The notes: generated by a model not told the origin, from the sequence alone. A stretch of 45,827 bases of DNA from Pseudomonadota bacterium (GCA_963205265.1 CAUJJI010000141.1:1-45827); one strand, 5' to 3'. Shown: positions 25,512-36,942, counted from the first letter of the stretch. Program-made: numbers and translations.

Positions 25512-27659
25512 ATGGACAGGGTCAAGACCTTTTGCCGCAACTGCAGCGCGCTCTGCTCGATGGAGATCGACGTCGAGGAGGGGCGGATGGTCCGCGCCCG
25601 GCCGGACGGCAGCGTCTCGCCCTATGGACCCTATCTCTGCCCCAAGGGGCTCGCCGCCGTCGACTTCCACAACGGCGCCGAGGACCGGCTCTTCGCCAGC
25701 CTCGAGCGGCAGTCGGACGGAACATTCGCAACCGTTCCAGTCGAGACTGCGCTCGACCGCATCGGCGCCAGGCTCAAGGCGATATACGAGCAGCACGGTC
25801 CGCGAGCGATCGCCGTCTACCACGGCACCGGCGCCTATCGTTCCGTCCTCGGCAACCTGTTCGAGCGCGCCTGGGTGGCGGCGATCGGCACGCCCAACTT
25901 CTTCTCGTCGATGACTATCGACCAGTCCGCCAAATGGGTGACCATGGCGCGAATGGGAGTCATGGCCAGCGGGCGGCACAATTTCCGCGACGCCGATCTG
26001 GCCCTGCTCGCCGGCGGCAATCCGGTGGTGACGCACCAGGGCGCCCCCTTCGCCGTCGCGGAAGTGGGTGCGCCCGGCCGCGCCTTCGAGGCGGCGAAGC
26101 AGCGGGGCTGCAAGGTCATCATCGTCGACCCGCGCCGCACCGAGACGGCGCGCTATGCCGACCTCCTCATCCAGCCGCTGCCCGGCCACGACGCCGAACT
26201 GTTCGCCGCCATCGCCCACGTCATGCTGCGCGACGGGCTCTACAAGCGCGACTTCGTCGAGCGCTGGTGCATCCAGCTCGACGAACTGCACGCCGCACTC
26301 GCGCCGTTCACGCCCGAAATGGCCGCAGCGCGCGCCGACGTTCCGGTGGAACAGATCGCGCTTGCCGCCCAATGGCTGGGCGAGGCGCAGCGCCCGCTCG
26401 TGGGCAGCGGGACCGGGCCCTCGATGGCCACGCACTCAAACACCGCCGATCACATGATCGAAGTGGTGAACGTGCTGGCCGGCGGCTATCGCAAGGCAGG
26501 CGACCGCATCCGCAATCCCGGCGTGCTCAAGGTCAAGGACGCCTTCGAGATGGCGATCTCGCCGAGCCGAAGTTTCGAGAAGGAGCCGAAATGCGTCAGC
26601 CAGGACGTCGGCCAGCTCGTCGGTGAATTCCCGACCGCGCTGATACCCGGGGAGATCGCCGCGGACTCGCCCGATCGCATCCGCGCGCTGATCTGCTTCG
26701 GTGGCGATCCGCTGATGGCGATGGGCGATCCGGCAGTCGCCAAGGCCGGCTTCGACAAGCTCGACCTGCTGGTGTCGCTCGATTGCCGGCTGAACGCCAC
26801 CGGGCGCGAGGCGGACTACGTCGTCGCCACTACGCAGCCGTTCGAGCGCCACGAAATCAGCATCCCGGGTGACAGCAGCTATCCCGAGCCTTTCGTCCAG
26901 TTCACGGCGCCGGTGGTGGCGCGGCCGGGCGAGGTGATCGACGACTGGGAATTCTTCTGGGGGGTGTCCGCGCGCATGGGCGTGCCGCTGACGTTCAAGT
27001 ACTGGAACTACGGCCTGAGGTTCGAAGACATTCCCGGCGGGCTGGAGCTGAGCACGACGGACAAGCCCGATCCCGAAGCGCTGTGCCGTTTCCTCGCGGC
27101 CGACAGCGTCGTTCCCTTCGACGAGATCAAGGCCAACCCTTCGGGCGTGCGGCCCGACATGCCGCCGCGCTACGTCCTGCCCGCGCCGGCCGAGGCTCCC
27201 GGCCGTCTCGAACTGTGCCCGTCCGACGTTGCGCGCGAACTCGCCGGGCTGGCGCTGGAACGGCCGGAGCAGGGCTTCGCCTACCGCCTGACCTGCCGGC
27301 GCATCCTCCATGCCCTGAACGGAGCCTATCGGGATTCGCGCGAAGTGCGGCGCCGCTTCCCGGTCAACTATGCCCACATGAATCCCGAGGACATGGAGCG
27401 CGACGGCATCGCCGACGGCGACCTGGTCGAGATCGCTTCTGAATTCGGCACGCTGCGCACCCTCGCCAAGGGCGAGAAGCGGCTGCGCAGCGGGGTAGTG
27501 TCGATGACTCACATGTTCGGCCCCCTCGTCGGCGGCGACGACCCCCTGGCCGATGGAGGCGCCAACGCCGGCCAGCTGACTTCGCTGACCGAACGGATCG
27601 AACCGATCAACTTCATGCCGCGGTTCTCGGCGATCCCGGTGAACCTTCGCGTGATCTAG
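25512..27659 (+). CDS. Molybdopterin oxidoreductase, DMSO-reductase superfamily
   Basis: A 715-residue bis-MGD enzyme. N-terminal [4Fe-4S] ligands C8, C11, C15 and C43 (CPKG) are intact; ADLALLAGGNPVVTHQ and VIIVDPRRTETARYAD are molybdopterin-binding, and the C-terminal dinucleotide-binding domain ends GGANAGQLTSLTERIEPINFMPRFSAIPVNL. Where other family members place a Cys, Sec or Ser metal ligand the sequence reads NFFSSMTIDQ (129-138), so serine is the likeliest ligand. No Tat signal and no neighbouring electron-transfer subunits, so a soluble cytoplasmic enzyme. Substrate unknown; hydroxylation or hydration of a hydrophobic compound is possible. Confidence 0.9.
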   Translation: MDRVKTFCRNCSALCSMEIDVEEGRMVRARPDGSVSPYGPYLCPKGLAAVDFHNGAEDRLFASLERQSDGTFATVPVETALDRIGARLKAIYEQHGPRAIAVYHGTGAYRSVLGNLFERAWVAAIGTPNFFSSMTIDQSAKWVTMARMGVMASGRHNFRDADLALLAGGNPVVTHQGAPFAVAEVGAPGRAFEAAKQRGCKVIIVDPRRTETARYADLLIQPLPGHDAELFAAIAHVMLRDGLYKRDFVERWCIQLDELHAALAPFTPEMAAARADVPVEQIALAAQWLGEAQRPLVGSGTGPSMATHSNTADHMIEVVNVLAGGYRKAGDRIRNPGVLKVKDAFEMAISPSRSFEKEPKCVSQDVGQLVGEFPTALIPGEIAADSPDRIRALICFGGDPLMAMGDPAVAKAGFDKLDLLVSLDCRLNATGREADYVVATTQPFERHEISIPGDSSYPEPFVQFTAPVVARPGEVIDDWEFFWGVSARMGVPLTFKYWNYGLRFEDIPGGLELSTTDKPDPEALCRFLAADSVVPFDEIKANPSGVRPDMPPRYVLPAPAEAPGRLELCPSDVARELAGLALERPEQGFAYRLTCRRILHALNGAYRDSREVRRRFPVNYAHMNPEDMERDGIADGDLVEIASEFGTLRTLAKGEKRLRSGVVSMTHMFGPLVGGDDPLADGGANAGQLTSLTERIEPINFMPRFSAIPVNLRVI

Positions 27660-27760
27660 CGTGGCGTCATCCCCGGCTCGACCAGGAGCGACGAGGTTAG
27701 CGGGACCTACGATTTCGCCGCCCTAAGCCCGCATTCGCCAGCGGGGTTGAGCTGTGCCCA

Positions 27761-27893
27761 AGATCCTCCCCCGTAGGGGGAGGGGGACCGCCGGCGCAGC
27801 CGGTGGTGGAGGGGTGTCACCATCCGATCCAACGCTGACACCCCTCCGTCATTCGCTGACGCGAATGCCACCGCCCCCTACGGGGGAGGATCT
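27761..27893. repeat. Composite palindromic intergenic element, copy 1
   Basis: A perfect 20-bp inverted repeat (27761-27780 with 27874-27893) encloses another perfect 12-bp inverted repeat (27808-27819 with 27836-27847). The whole 133 bp can fold into a long branched stem. A relative lies at 36943-37078. The interval 27660-27934 between the convergent molybdoenzyme and carboxymuconolactone-decarboxylase-like genes holds no gene. Confidence 0.85.
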
Positions 27894-27934
27894 GGCTCCG
27901 GACAATCGCGCGGGCTCAATACCCCCAGCCAGCC

Positions 27935-28528
27935 TCAACTCTCGGGCGCGCCGTATTTCTCCGCGAGGGCCAGGAGGTCGGGCAGCCGTTCCGCGCCGGT
28001 GGAGCGCATGACGCCCGCCACCATCACGTAGCAGCCGACGGTGAACAGGAAGTCGAGCATCTGCTTGTCGCTCCATTCCGCCCGGAGCGCTTCCCAGTTC
28101 GCATCGCCCACCTTGCGGTCGTTCACCAGTTCCTCGGTGGCGAGCATCACCACACGCTCGAACGGCGTGAAATAGGGATCGTCGGGGCCGCGCTGGATGG
28201 GGCCGTACATCTCGGGGGAGAGGCCGCAGCTGACGCTGGTCTGGAGATGGCTCGACCACATGTAGACCGCCCTGGTCAGCCATGCGGTCCGCATGATGGC
28301 GATCTGCCGCAGCTTCACCGGCAGCGTGTTGCTGCTGAGCAGGTGGATGTTGAGCGGCGAAAAGGCGTTGGCCAGCGCGGGATGATGGCCGAAAGTGCGC
28401 AGGACGGGGTTCTTGTCCGCATCCTTGAATATGCCCCCGGTCCATTGCCCGAAGAACTCGCGGGTTTCGTCGGTGAAGTCCTCGTCGCGGATCTGCGGCA
28501 GGCGGGCGGGGGGATCGGGTTCGAGCAT
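27935..28528 (-). CDS. Carboxymuconolactone decarboxylase (AhpD-like) family protein
   Basis: A 197-residue all-helical protein of the CMD/AhpD superfamily. LRQIAIMRTAWLTRAVYMWSSHLQTSVSCGLS is the family's core helix pair, but the AhpD CxxC disulfide is replaced by WSSH, so peroxidase activity is unlikely. FLFTVGCYVMVAGVMRSTG is the second core helix. Possible role in a ring-cleavage or lactone pathway; not established. Stands alone between the repeat element and the rne terminator. Confidence 0.85.
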   Translation of the reverse strand: MLEPDPPARLPQIRDEDFTDETREFFGQWTGGIFKDADKNPVLRTFGHHPALANAFSPLNIHLLSSNTLPVKLRQIAIMRTAWLTRAVYMWSSHLQTSVSCGLSPEMYGPIQRGPDDPYFTPFERVVMLATEELVNDRKVGDANWEALRAEWSDKQMLDFLFTVGCYVMVAGVMRSTGAERLPDLLALAEKYGAPES

Positions 28529-28605
28529 GGGCCGAGGATTGCCGGAGCGCGCCGCCCGGTCAAGCGGGCGAAGTCAATTCCCGGGCTAAGAAGGGAGCAG
28601 GGAAG

Positions 28606-28634
28606 GCCCGGGGGGACGCAGCGTCCCCCCGGGC
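28606..28634 (-). terminator. Hairpin downstream of rne
   Basis: A perfect 14-bp inverted repeat (28606-28619 with 28621-28634) around a single base, 8 bp after the rne stop. On the minus strand it is followed by a pyrimidine-rich tract (CCTTCCCTGCTCCC) rather than a pure T run. It is probably the rne terminator or a stabilising 3' end. Confidence 0.6.
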
Positions 28635-28641
28635 GACTTCC

Positions 28642-31380
28642 TCAGCCTTCGTTGCCGAACGTGCGCTGCCACCAGCCGCGACGCGGCTGGCCGGACTGAT
28701 CGGCTTCGTCGGCCATCACTTCGTCGCCGTTGTCCGACGGATCGGCCGGGGCCGACATTTCCGCGACGACGACCGCTTCCGCATCGGCCTTCTTGCGGCG
28801 TGTCCGCTTGGGCTTGGCGGCGGCGGGCTCTTCGACCGGCGGCGGAGGCGGCGGTGCAGCGGCTTCCTCGACATCGGCTTTCTTGCGCCGCACGCGCTTC
28901 GGCTTGGCCGGTGCGACTTCGGTCGTCTCGGCAACTTCGGCAGCTTCGGGCTCCGGAGCAGGCTCCTCGGCCACGGGAACGGCCTCGGCCTCCTCGACAA
29001 CCGGCTCGGCGACCTTCTTGCGGCGCGTCCGCTTCGGCTTGGCCTCGGCGACCGGTTCCGGTTCGGCCGGAGCCTGCTCGAGCGCGGCCGGCTCGGCTTC
29101 GGCAGGAGCCAGCGCTTCGGCTTCGGGCTCCGCCTCGTCGGCGGCCTCGTCGCCGGTCAGTTCGGCGCCGTCCTCGCCGCGACCGCGGCCGCCACGCCGG
29201 CGGCGACCGCCACGGCGGCGGCGCTTGCGCGGCGCATCGCCGTCGTCGGTCTCGCCTTCGGCTGCTTCCCTGTCCTCGTCCGAGGTCTCGGCGGCCTCGG
29301 CCGGTTCACCGTCCTCGTCGCCGCTCTCGGCCGACTGATCGTCGCGACGCTCGCGCCCGCGGCCACCACGACGGCGCTTGCGGCGCCGCGGGCGGGAATC
29401 CTCGTCGGTCGCTTCGCCATCCGCTTCGGCCTCGATCTCCTCGTCCAGATCCTCCGGCAGGTCCTCGAAGTCGTCGTCGTCGATGATCGGCTCGAACTTC
29501 GGGGGCGCTTCGGGCGGCGGACCCGACGAGGTGACGCGCATCTTCGCGCCTTCGTTCTCGCCTTCGGGGATCACTTCGACCCGCACGTTGTAGCGCGCCT
29601 CGATCTCGGCGAGATCGTTGCGCTTCGAATTGAGCATGTAGATCGACGCTTCGGTGCTGGCGAACAGCGTGATCACGCTGCCCCGGCCCTTGGCGGCTTC
29701 GTCCTCGATCAGGCGCAGCGCCGAAAGCCCGGCCGAACTGGCGGTGCGGACGAGACCCGAGCCGTCGCAATGCGGACAGGTGCGCGTCGTCGCCTCGAGC
29801 ACGCCGGTGCGCAGGCGCTGGCGGCTCATCTCCATCAGGCCGAAGCTGGATATCCGGCCGACCTGGATGCGCGCCCGGTCGTTCTTCAGCGCATCCTTCA
29901 TCGCCTTCTCGACCTTGCGGACGTTGGACGAGTATTCCATGTCGATGAAGTCGATGACGACGAGGCCGGCCATGTCGCGCAGGCGCAGCTGGCGGGCGAT
30001 CTCGTGCGCTGCTTCGAGGTTGGTGTTGAGGGCGGTCGCCTCGATCCCGTATTCCTTCGTCGAGCGGCCCGAGTTGATGTCGATCGAGACGAGCGCTTCG
30101 GTCGGGTTGATGACGATGTAGCCGCCCGACTTCAGCTGGACGACCGGATCGTACATCGCGGTAAGCTGGTCTTCCGCGCCGTAGCGCTGGAACAGCGGCA
30201 CCGGATCGGAATAGGGCTTCACTCGCCGGGCATGGCTCGGCATCAGGAGCTTCATGAAGTCGCGCGCGGCGCGGTAGCCGCCTTCGCCCTCGACGACGAC
30301 TTCCTCGATGTCCTTGTTGTAGATGTCGCGGATCGCTCGCTTGACGAGGTCGCTGTCGGAATGGATCAGCGCCGGGGCCGAACTGTTCAGCGTGGTTTCG
30401 CGGATCTCGTCCCACAGCCGGGCGAGATAGTCGAAGTCGCGCTTGATTTCGGGCTTGGTCCGCGAGACGCCGGCGGTGCGGACGATGCAGCCCATCGTCT
30501 TGGGCAGGTTGAGCTCGGCGATGATGCCCTTGAGCCGCTTGCGGTCGCTGGCCGAATTGATCTTGCGGCTGATGCCGCCGCCGTGGCTCGAGTTCGGCAT
30601 GAGCACGCAATAGCGGCCCGCGAGGCTGAGATAGGTGGTCAGCGCAGCGCCCTTGTTGCCGCGCTCTTCCTTGACGACCTGGACGAGCAGGACCTGGCGC
30701 CTGTGGATGACGTCCTGAATCTTGTAGCGGCGGCGCAGCGCCAGGCGCTTGGCGCGCAGCGCGTCGGCGTCCTTCGAGCGGCCACGGCCCTGGCGGCGGC
30801 CGCGACCGCGCCCGCGGCGCGAGCGACCGTCGTCTTCCTCGCCGTCGCCGTCGCGATCGCGATCGCGATCGGAACGCTCCTCGGCGTCATCGCCTTCGTC
30901 GTAGCCGTCGTCGCCGTCCTCGAAGCCGTTCTCGACGCGGCCGTCCTCGATAGTGGCGACCTGGTCCTTTTCGGACGTGTCGATCTCGGTGACGCCGCCG
31001 TTGTCGTCGAGCTCGCCGCTCGAGTACTCGTCGAGCTCACCGTCGTCGTCGTCGTCGCCTTCGGCAGCCAGCAGCGCGGCTTCTTCCTCGGCGTGCGCGG
31101 CTTCTTCGGCGAGCAGGGCTTCGCGGTCTTCCTTCGGGATCTGGTAATAGTCCGGGTGGATTTCGCTGAACGCCAGGAAGCCGTGGCGATTGCCGCCGAA
31201 GTCGACGAAAGCCGCCTGCAACGACGGTTCGACCCGGGTTACCTTTGCTAGATAGATATTGCCCTTGATCTGCTTTCGATCGGCAGATTCAAAGTCGAAT
31301 TCCTGAATACGGTTGCCTTTGAGCACCGCCACCCGCGTTTCTTCCGGGTGGCGCGCATCGATCAGCATGCGCGTTGCCAT
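28642..31380 (-). CDS. rne: Ribonuclease E
   Basis: Endoribonuclease that starts mRNA decay and trims rRNA, 912 residues. N terminus MATRMLIDARHPEETRVAV is typical. The S1 domain is interrupted by an acidic then Arg-rich insertion at about 85-218, as in alphaproteobacterial RNase E. Catalytic aspartates lie in SIDINSG and VIDFIDM; the zinc-link is CPHCDGSG. The C-terminal scaffold is disordered, with Arg-rich blocks (RRRKRRRGGRG) and three to four near-copies of KPKRTRRKKA that probably bind RNA or partners. I chose the ATG ending at 31380, with GGAG 8 bases upstream, over a TTG six bases earlier. Confidence 0.96.
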   Translation of the reverse strand: MATRMLIDARHPEETRVAVLKGNRIQEFDFESADRKQIKGNIYLAKVTRVEPSLQAAFVDFGGNRHGFLAFSEIHPDYYQIPKEDREALLAEEAAHAEEEAALLAAEGDDDDDGELDEYSSGELDDNGGVTEIDTSEKDQVATIEDGRVENGFEDGDDGYDEGDDAEERSDRDRDRDGDGEEDDGRSRRGRGRGRRQGRGRSKDADALRAKRLALRRRYKIQDVIHRRQVLLVQVVKEERGNKGAALTTYLSLAGRYCVLMPNSSHGGGISRKINSASDRKRLKGIIAELNLPKTMGCIVRTAGVSRTKPEIKRDFDYLARLWDEIRETTLNSSAPALIHSDSDLVKRAIRDIYNKDIEEVVVEGEGGYRAARDFMKLLMPSHARRVKPYSDPVPLFQRYGAEDQLTAMYDPVVQLKSGGYIVINPTEALVSIDINSGRSTKEYGIEATALNTNLEAAHEIARQLRLRDMAGLVVIDFIDMEYSSNVRKVEKAMKDALKNDRARIQVGRISSFGLMEMSRQRLRTGVLEATTRTCPHCDGSGLVRTASSAGLSALRLIEDEAAKGRGSVITLFASTEASIYMLNSKRNDLAEIEARYNVRVEVIPEGENEGAKMRVTSSGPPPEAPPKFEPIIDDDDFEDLPEDLDEEIEAEADGEATDEDSRPRRRKRRRGGRGRERRDDQSAESGDEDGEPAEAAETSDEDREAAEGETDDGDAPRKRRRRGGRRRRGGRGRGEDGAELTGDEAADEAEPEAEALAPAEAEPAALEQAPAEPEPVAEAKPKRTRRKKVAEPVVEEAEAVPVAEEPAPEPEAAEVAETTEVAPAKPKRVRRKKADVEEAAAPPPPPPVEEPAAAKPKRTRRKKADAEAVVVAEMSAPADPSDNGDEVMADEADQSGQPRRGWWQRTFGNEG

Positions 31381-31901
31381 TGTCAAATCTCCAGTCGCGC
31401 CGCGGCACAGCCTTAGCCGGCACGGCAGCGCGATTCATTGCAAGACGGCTGCGCCACCGGGCGGAGCCGAAGGCTCTCGTCCAGGTGGCAGCAGCCAGTT
31501 TCAAGGATTGCGGGCACGGATGCGCCCGATCGGTTCGATGTGCGTCTGCGAGCGAGAAAATGCGCGGCGAATTCTGACACGCAATGTCTGCCGACCATGC
31601 CAGCCGCGCCCCTTCGGACTGCAGCGGACAAGACGGCAAAAGGCTTTTCATGTGCTCGCTTCAACCTGTTTGGACCGGGAGAAATGTCCCGTGCCACGAC
31701 CGGATTTCAGCAGTTACCGTCTCCCCGGGATGCGCCCTTTCACGGCGTCATTGTGGTTTCGGAGGGACGGTGCTGGCTTGCTCCGGTCCGGTGGCAGGTA
31801 GCATCCATATGCTTGATCGGCAAGTTTTCTCGCAATCGTTCGCCCGGGTGTCGATCGGGACCATTGCCGGGCGGGCGATCGCGGCTTACGCAGACATTCC
31901 T
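31381..31901. other. Divergent rne/amidase intergenic region
   Basis: About 520 bp between the divergent rne and amidase starts. No coding frame with good GC third-position usage covers it. It should hold the rne promoter and a long 5' leader, as rne leaders commonly mediate autoregulation (established in enteric bacteria, not in this group). I could not pick out convincing promoter hexamers. A small palindrome AAAAGGCTTTT is near 31639. The last 93 bp could be coding if the amidase starts at 31809. Confidence 0.5.
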
Positions 31902-32777
31902 ATGGTACGCCGCTTCCCGCTTGCACTGCCTTTGCTTGCATTCGTGGCCGTCTTTGCCGGGATCGTTGCCGTCGAACGCGCGGGCCCCACGCGCCGGAGC
32001 TACGACTACGTGCAGCGGATCGCCTTGCCGCCCGCCGGCGGCGAGATCGGCCTGCCGCCCGTAGAGGGCCCGCCGGACGCCAGCCGGCCCCTGGTCGTCC
32101 TCGATCCCGGCCACGGCGGCCATGATCCGGGCGCGGGCACGGGCGAGCTCAAGGAAAAGATGCTTACGCTGAGCCTGGCGCAGGCGCTGCGGCGCGAGCT
32201 GCTGAAGGCGGGCGGCGTCCGCGTGGCGCTGACTCGCAGCGACGATCGCTATCTCATGCTGGCCGAGCGCTCGAGCATCGGCCGGCGGCTCAAGGCCGAC
32301 CTGTTCCTGTCCATCCATGCCGACAGCGCGGAAAACGACGGAGCGCGCGGCGCCAGCATCTACATCCTGTCGACGCGCGGCAGCAGCGAAGCGGCGGCAC
32401 GGATGGCCGCCCGCGAGAACAGCGCCGACATGATCAACGGGGTGCCGCTGGGCGATACCAGCAATGTGGTGAGCGCGATCCTGGTCGATCTCTCGCAGCG
32501 CGAAACCCTGGCCAGTTCGGACGCGTTCGCCCGCCTGGTCCTGCGCGAGCTGCGCGGCCGCCTGCGCCTGCGCGGCGACGAGGTGCAGTCGGCCGCCTTC
32601 GCTGTCCTGAAATCGCCGGACTTGCCTTCCGCCCTGTTCGAGGCGGGCTATATCAGCAACGAGGAGGATCAGGCCGTGCTGGCATCGCCGCAAGGGCAGG
32701 AGGCTTTCGCCAAGGCTACCGCCCAGGCGATCCGGGTCTATTTCGCCCGGCGATCCAGTGCTTCCCCTGCGACGTGA
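31902..32777 (+). CDS. N-acetylmuramoyl-L-alanine amidase (Amidase_3)
   Basis: Periplasmic zinc amidase that cuts the peptide stem from peptidoglycan, helping daughter-cell separation. About 291 residues: signal/anchor MVRRFPLALPLLAFVAVFAGIVAV at the N terminus, then a catalytic domain with VVLDPGHGGHDPGAG (first zinc His), LFLSIHADS (third zinc ligand region) and LFEAGYISNEED near the end (catalytic Glu). No AMIN domain. The start is uncertain: ATG 31902 places the signal at the terminus but lacks a good Shine-Dalgarno; ATG 31809 adds 31 residues and has only GGCAGG upstream. Followed 21 bp later by the PBP1A gene. Confidence 0.9.
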   Translation: MVRRFPLALPLLAFVAVFAGIVAVERAGPTRRSYDYVQRIALPPAGGEIGLPPVEGPPDASRPLVVLDPGHGGHDPGAGTGELKEKMLTLSLAQALRRELLKAGGVRVALTRSDDRYLMLAERSSIGRRLKADLFLSIHADSAENDGARGASIYILSTRGSSEAAARMAARENSADMINGVPLGDTSNVVSAILVDLSQRETLASSDAFARLVLRELRGRLRLRGDEVQSAAFAVLKSPDLPSALFEAGYISNEEDQAVLASPQGQEAFAKATAQAIRVYFARRSSASPAT

Positions 32778-32798
32778 CTGAGTCTAAAGCGACCGATC

Positions 32799-35327
<2,529 letters not shown>

Positions 35328-35359
35328 GCGGGCCGCTCATCCGCCCAGGTGGAGTAGGA

Positions 35360-35386
35360 TTTGACACGATCGTGTCAAAGTGACAC
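35360..35386 (+). promoter_or_regulatory. MarR operator: overlapping palindromes with three half-sites
   Basis: TTTGACACGATCGTGTCAAA (35360-35379) is a perfect 20-bp palindrome. Its right half GTGTCA (35372-35377) also pairs with TGACAC at 35381-35386 across AAG, giving a second palindrome. Thus TGACAC half-sites lie at 35362, 35372 (inverted) and 35381, ending 10 bp before the MarR ATG. TAGGAT (35355-35360) could be a -10 element, so binding would cover the transcription start. Autorepression is inference from position. Confidence 0.75.
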
Positions 35387-35396
35387 CGTCGGTTCC

Positions 35397-35873
35397 ATGA
35401 GCGGCAAATTCGATTCCCGGCATCCTCTCGTCGGCCTGTCCGACGAGCTGATCCGCCTCAACGGGCGGCTCAAGGGCATGTTCGCCGGCGCCCGCCGGTC
35501 GGAAGGGCTCAACGATTCGGAACTCACCGTGCTCAATGCCGTGGTCGAGGCCGACCGGCCGCCGACCGTGCCGCAGATCGGCCGCTCGCTCGGCCAGCCG
35601 CGGCAGCTGGTGCAGCGCGCCGCCCATTCGCTGATCGACGCGGGCCTGATCGAGGTCGAGCCCAATCCCGACCACAAGCGCGCCGTGCTGTTGCGCGCCA
35701 CTGCCAGGGGTCTGGCCCTGAAGCGCGAGATCGATGGGCGCGCCGACGCCATCGCCGACGAGATCGCGGCGGGAATCGACACGGCGCAAGTCCATGCCGC
35801 GACCGCGGCGCTGCGCACCATCCGCAAGCAACTCGAAGCGCGCCTGCGCAACACCGATACGGGGAGGAATTGA
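35397..35873 (+). CDS. MarR-family transcriptional regulator
   Basis: A 158-residue winged-helix repressor. LNDSELTVLNAVVEADRPPTVPQIGRSLGQPRQLVQRAAHSLIDAGLIEVEPNPDHKRAVLLRATARG is the helix-turn-helix and wing, with DHKRA at the wing tip. I chose the ATG at 35397; an upstream open frame from 35361 would run through the operator. No Shine-Dalgarno is evident, so the mRNA may be leaderless or nearly so. Its stop abuts the kinase-like gene (TGAATG), so it heads the catabolic operon and probably responds to the pathway's substrate or CoA thioester. Confidence 0.88.
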   Translation: MSGKFDSRHPLVGLSDELIRLNGRLKGMFAGARRSEGLNDSELTVLNAVVEADRPPTVPQIGRSLGQPRQLVQRAAHSLIDAGLIEVEPNPDHKRAVLLRATARGLALKREIDGRADAIADEIAAGIDTAQVHAATAALRTIRKQLEARLRNTDTGRN

Positions 35874-36941
35874 ATGGACGTCAATCTCGACGAACTGGTC
35901 AATGTCGCCAATCTGACCGACTGGCTCGACGCCAACGTGCCCGAACTGGGCAAGCAGCCGCTCAAGATCGAGCTGCTGCACGGCGGCACCTCGAACGTGG
36001 TCTTTACGCTCGACCGCGGCGGCCCGCAGATGGTGCTGCGCCGCCCGCCCGCAGTGCCGCCTCCCGGGGCAGAGAAGGGCGTCCTGCGCGAAGCGCGGGT
36101 GCTCACCGCGCTGAACCAGACCGACGTGCCGCATCCGCTGTGCTACGGCTCCTGCGAGGACATCAGCGTCATCGGCGGCTGCTTCTACGTGATGGAGAAG
36201 ATCGACGGCTGGGCGCCGAACCTGCGCGACGAGAAGATCCACAACGAGCCCCCGTTCGACAAGCTGCCTTACGAGTACGGCATTCCCTTCGCCATCGTCG
36301 ACGGGCTGATCGCCCTTGCCAATGTCGACTACAAGGCGGTCGGGCTCGAGGATTTCGGCAAGCCCGGCAAGTTCCTGGAACGGCAGGTCGATCGTTGGGC
36401 CGGCCAGCTCGCTTCCTACAAGGAACGCTACGGCTACGAAGGACGCAAGCTCGAAGGCTACGAAGTCGTCGAGCAGTGGCTGCGCGCCAATACGCCCGAG
36501 GACGAGCATGTCGGCATCATCCACGGCGACGTCGGCACGCCCAACATGATGTTCAAGTGGGGGCCGCCGGCACGCCTGGCCGCGATGATCGACTGGGAGC
36601 TGTCGACGATCGGCGACCCGATGATCGACATGGGCTGGTTCACCGGCGGCATGATCGACGAGCGCTTCCCGGACCTGACCAATACAGCCGGCCTCAACGA
36701 CGCGACGCACTTCCCGACCCGGCAGGAACTGGTGCGCTACTACTGCGCCGGCACCGGCCGCGGTCCCGCGGAGATCGACTATTACACGCTGCTCGCCGGC
36801 TTCAAGTCGGGCTGCCTGCTCGAATACAAGGTCGCCCAGGCCGAGGCGGGGATCCTGCCGAAGGATGTGGGCCGCTTCTTCGCCCGCATCGTCGAGGAGA
36901 GCTTCAAGAAGAACGCCGAGCTGGTGCGACGGATTTCGTGA
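35874..36941 (+). CDS. Aminoglycoside-phosphotransferase-like kinase of acyl-CoA dehydrogenase clusters
   Basis: A 355-residue APH-fold protein, of the type fused to or encoded beside ACAD10/ACAD11-like acyl-CoA dehydrogenases. HGGTSNVVF is the nucleotide-loop region, H217-G-D219 with N224 is the Brenner/catalytic motif, and D240-W-E242 binds metal. ACAD10/11 kinase domains phosphorylate 4-hydroxyacyl-CoAs in animals; phosphorylation of a hydroxyacyl substrate here is a reasonable inference, supported by the dehydrogenase encoded next. GGGGAGGAATTG precedes the ATG. It is not an antibiotic-resistance gene by context. Confidence 0.88.
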   Translation: MDVNLDELVNVANLTDWLDANVPELGKQPLKIELLHGGTSNVVFTLDRGGPQMVLRRPPAVPPPGAEKGVLREARVLTALNQTDVPHPLCYGSCEDISVIGGCFYVMEKIDGWAPNLRDEKIHNEPPFDKLPYEYGIPFAIVDGLIALANVDYKAVGLEDFGKPGKFLERQVDRWAGQLASYKERYGYEGRKLEGYEVVEQWLRANTPEDEHVGIIHGDVGTPNMMFKWGPPARLAAMIDWELSTIGDPMIDMGWFTGGMIDERFPDLTNTAGLNDATHFPTRQELVRYYCAGTGRGPAEIDYYTLLAGFKSGCLLEYKVAQAEAGILPKDVGRFFARIVEESFKKNAELVRRIS

Positions 36942-36942
36942 C

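Noticed and set aside
29770..31251. Plus-strand open frame of about 493 codons inside rne
   Set aside because: Antisense shadow of the RNase E catalytic and acidic-insert sequence; no recognisable domain and no ribosome site.
35874..36941. Aminoglycoside resistance kinase
   Set aside because: The fold matches, but context with an ACAD10/11-like dehydrogenase and the sequence outside the catalytic motifs point to the metabolic APH-like family.
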